NCBI GenBank assembly: GCA_002763155.1
Contig: PFCU01000045.1
Coordinates: forward strand, 1 to 14,097
DNA length: 14,097 nucleotides
Direction of reading: 5' to 3'
From: Candidatus Pacearchaeota archaeon CG10_big_fil_rev_8_21_14_0_10_30_48
Lineage (GTDB): Archaea > Nanobdellota > Nanobdellia > Pacearchaeales > GW2011-AR1
The position numbers were made by a program, and so were the translations under genes. Shown piece after piece: positions 12,658-14,097 of the stretch. Each line of letters opens with the position of its first letter. Within the stretch, counting starts at the first letter, position 1. The notes beneath the pieces are model-generated. The model did no database searches and was not told where the DNA came from. It worked only from the letters and a program-made list of their open reading frames with translations.

Positions 12658-14097
12658 ATGGCGAAAAAAACAGAAGAAGGAATAACAATTGAAAAAGAAA
12701 AAGACATCGCAGAATGGTATTCTCAAGTTTGTTTAAAATCAGAACTCGCAGATTATGGAAGCGTGAAAGGAACAATGGTAATTCGTCCTCGAGGTTATCA
12801 AATCTGGCAAGAAATTCAAGATTATTTTAATAAAAATATAATTGAAAAAACTAATGTTGAAAATGCATACTTTCCCTTATTTGTTCCTGAATCATTTTTC
12901 AAAAAAGAATCTCAACACGCCGAAGGTTTTCAACCAGAAGTCGCATGGCTCGATAAAAAAGTCACAGGCGAAGGAGAAAGATTAGCAATACGCCCAACAT
13001 CTGAAACAATAATTTATGATTCTTTCTCAAAATGGATTCGTTCTTATAGAGATTTACCAATGAAAATAAATCAATGGTGCAATATTGTCCGTTGGGAAAC
13101 AGAAGCCACTAAATTATTTTTACGTTCAAGAGAATTTCTCTGGCAAGAAGGGCACTGCGCGTATGAAACAGAATCTGAATGTTCAAAAGAAACAATAAAT
13201 TACATCAAACTCTATGAAAAACTCTGTAAAGAACTATTAGCTATTCCAGTAATTGTTGGACAAAAAACAGAAAAGGAAAAATTTGCAGGAGCTGAAAAAA
13301 CTTATACTATTGAATCATTTATGCCCGACGGAAAAGCCCTGCAATGTGGAACAAGCCACGAATTAGGACAAGGATTTGCAAAAGCATTTAAAATAAGTTT
13401 CACAGACAAAAATGAAAATCCAGAAATCCCTTGGCAAAATTCTTGGGGGTTGTCAACAAGATTAATCGGAGCAATAGTTATGGTTCATTCAGATAACAAA
13501 GGTTTAGTCTTACCTCCAACTCTTGTAAAAAATAAAATCGCAATAATTCCCATAATTAAAGGAGAAGATAAAAAAGTTTTGAAAAAGGCCAAAGAAATAG
13601 AACAAACATTAAAATCATTTAATCCAATTTTAGATGATAGATTAGAATATACTCCTGGTTGGAAATATCATGAATATGAATTAAATGGAATTCCTATAAG
13701 AATAGAAATAGGGCCTAAAGATTTAGAAAAAAATCAAGCAGTTGTTATCCGAAGAGACAACGGGCAGAAGAAATTCGTTCCTCTAAAAAATTTAAAAAAA
13801 GTTGTTGAAGAAGAATTAAAAAAAATGCATAAAGACCTCTATGACAAAGCAGAAAAATTTCTTAAATCAAAGATAATATCTGCTAAAAATTTCAATGATT
13901 TGAAAAAAGGAATTGAAGAAAGAAAATTAGTTCTAGCTCCTTTCTGCGGAAGCGAATCTTGCGAAGACGAAATTAAGGAAAAAACAAAAGGCGCAACAAC
14001 ACGATGTGTTCCTTTCGGTTCAAAAATTCCAAAATCAGATTGCATTCATTGTAAAAAGAAAGCAACTTGCGAAGTTTATTTTTCTAAGAGTTACTGA
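12658..14097 (+). CDS. proS: Prolyl-tRNA synthetase, archaeal/eukaryotic type
   Basis: Charges tRNA-Pro with proline. The 479-residue class II enzyme is complete; its TGA is the last codon of the window. It shows the ProRS RPTSETIIY substrate motif (about residues 114-122), class II motif 2 (WCNIVRWETEATKLFLRSREFLWQEGH, about 139-165), a second active-site part MPDGKALQCGTSHELGQGFA (222-241) and motif 3 in GLSTRLIGAIVMVHSDNKGLVLPP. An anticodon-binding domain follows, then the C-terminal zinc domain with Cys residues in CGSESC, TRCVPFG and CIHCKKKATC, ending in the family's terminal Tyr. This no-editing-insertion form with a zinc tail is the archaeal/eukaryotic type, in contrast to the bacterial-looking MetRS of the same window. 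The ATG at 12658 is the natural start. Confidence 0.96.
   Translation: MAKKTEEGITIEKEKDIAEWYSQVCLKSELADYGSVKGTMVIRPRGYQIWQEIQDYFNKNIIEKTNVENAYFPLFVPESFFKKESQHAEGFQPEVAWLDKKVTGEGERLAIRPTSETIIYDSFSKWIRSYRDLPMKINQWCNIVRWETEATKLFLRSREFLWQEGHCAYETESECSKETINYIKLYEKLCKELLAIPVIVGQKTEKEKFAGAEKTYTIESFMPDGKALQCGTSHELGQGFAKAFKISFTDKNENPEIPWQNSWGLSTRLIGAIVMVHSDNKGLVLPPTLVKNKIAIIPIIKGEDKKVLKKAKEIEQTLKSFNPILDDRLEYTPGWKYHEYELNGIPIRIEIGPKDLEKNQAVVIRRDNGQKKFVPLKNLKKVVEEELKKMHKDLYDKAEKFLKSKIISAKNFNDLKKGIEERKLVLAPFCGSESCEDEIKEKTKGATTRCVPFGSKIPKSDCIHCKKKATCEVYFSKSY

Overview
The window looks like a piece of the chromosome of a small-genome, AT-rich archaeon, most likely a DPANN lineage of the Woesearchaeota/Pacearchaeota type. 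That placement is inferred; no marker gene in the window proves it. The reasons are: an archaeal/eukaryotic-type prolyl-tRNA synthetase with a C-terminal Cys-rich zinc domain and a terminal Tyr; an archaeal-type aspartate-semialdehyde dehydrogenase; a GatB of the amidotransferase pathway; a tRNA gene without encoded CCA; and, most telling, TATA-like boxes centred about 25-27 nt upstream of many start codons, the signature of leaderless archaeal transcripts.

Layout, left to right. At 1-1891 two minus-strand genes encode a secreted PKD-domain protein (its C-terminal part lies beyond the window) and an MFS transporter. A small plus-strand gene of unknown function (1967-2308) is followed by a repeat-rich intergenic stretch and then by metG and a free-standing tRNA-binding domain gene, which form a two-gene operon (2543-4304). 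At 4307-6636 four minus-strand genes encode a small unknown protein, an FHA-domain protein, a MinD/ParA-type ATPase and an all-helical unknown protein. gatB (6795-8162) reads divergently from them. A convergent spacer with a G-rich island and a hairpin separates gatB from an amino-acid permease (8322-9434, minus). The permease and a divergent tRNA-Arg(TCG) gene (9487-9558) appear to share one TATA box placed exactly midway. Right behind the tRNA lies a decayed P-type ATPase fragment. The right end carries asd, a membrane-anchored HtrA-like protease, a second repeat-rich spacer with another G-rich island inside an inverted repeat, and proS, whose stop codon is the last three bases of the window.

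Functionally the window is dominated by tRNA charging (MetRS plus its tRNA-binding partner, GatB, tRNA-Arg, ProRS), by envelope and transport functions (PKD protein, MFS, permease, protease) and by a possible spatial-organisation or signalling cluster (MinD, FHA and two unknowns). I see no CRISPR array, no insertion sequence with a transposase, and no obvious defence system. The points most worth a second look are the symmetric bidirectional promoter, the recurring intergenic repeat family next to the aminoacylation genes, the two G-rich islands in an AT-rich background, the P-type ATPase remnant abutting the tRNA, and the bacterial-style MetRS.
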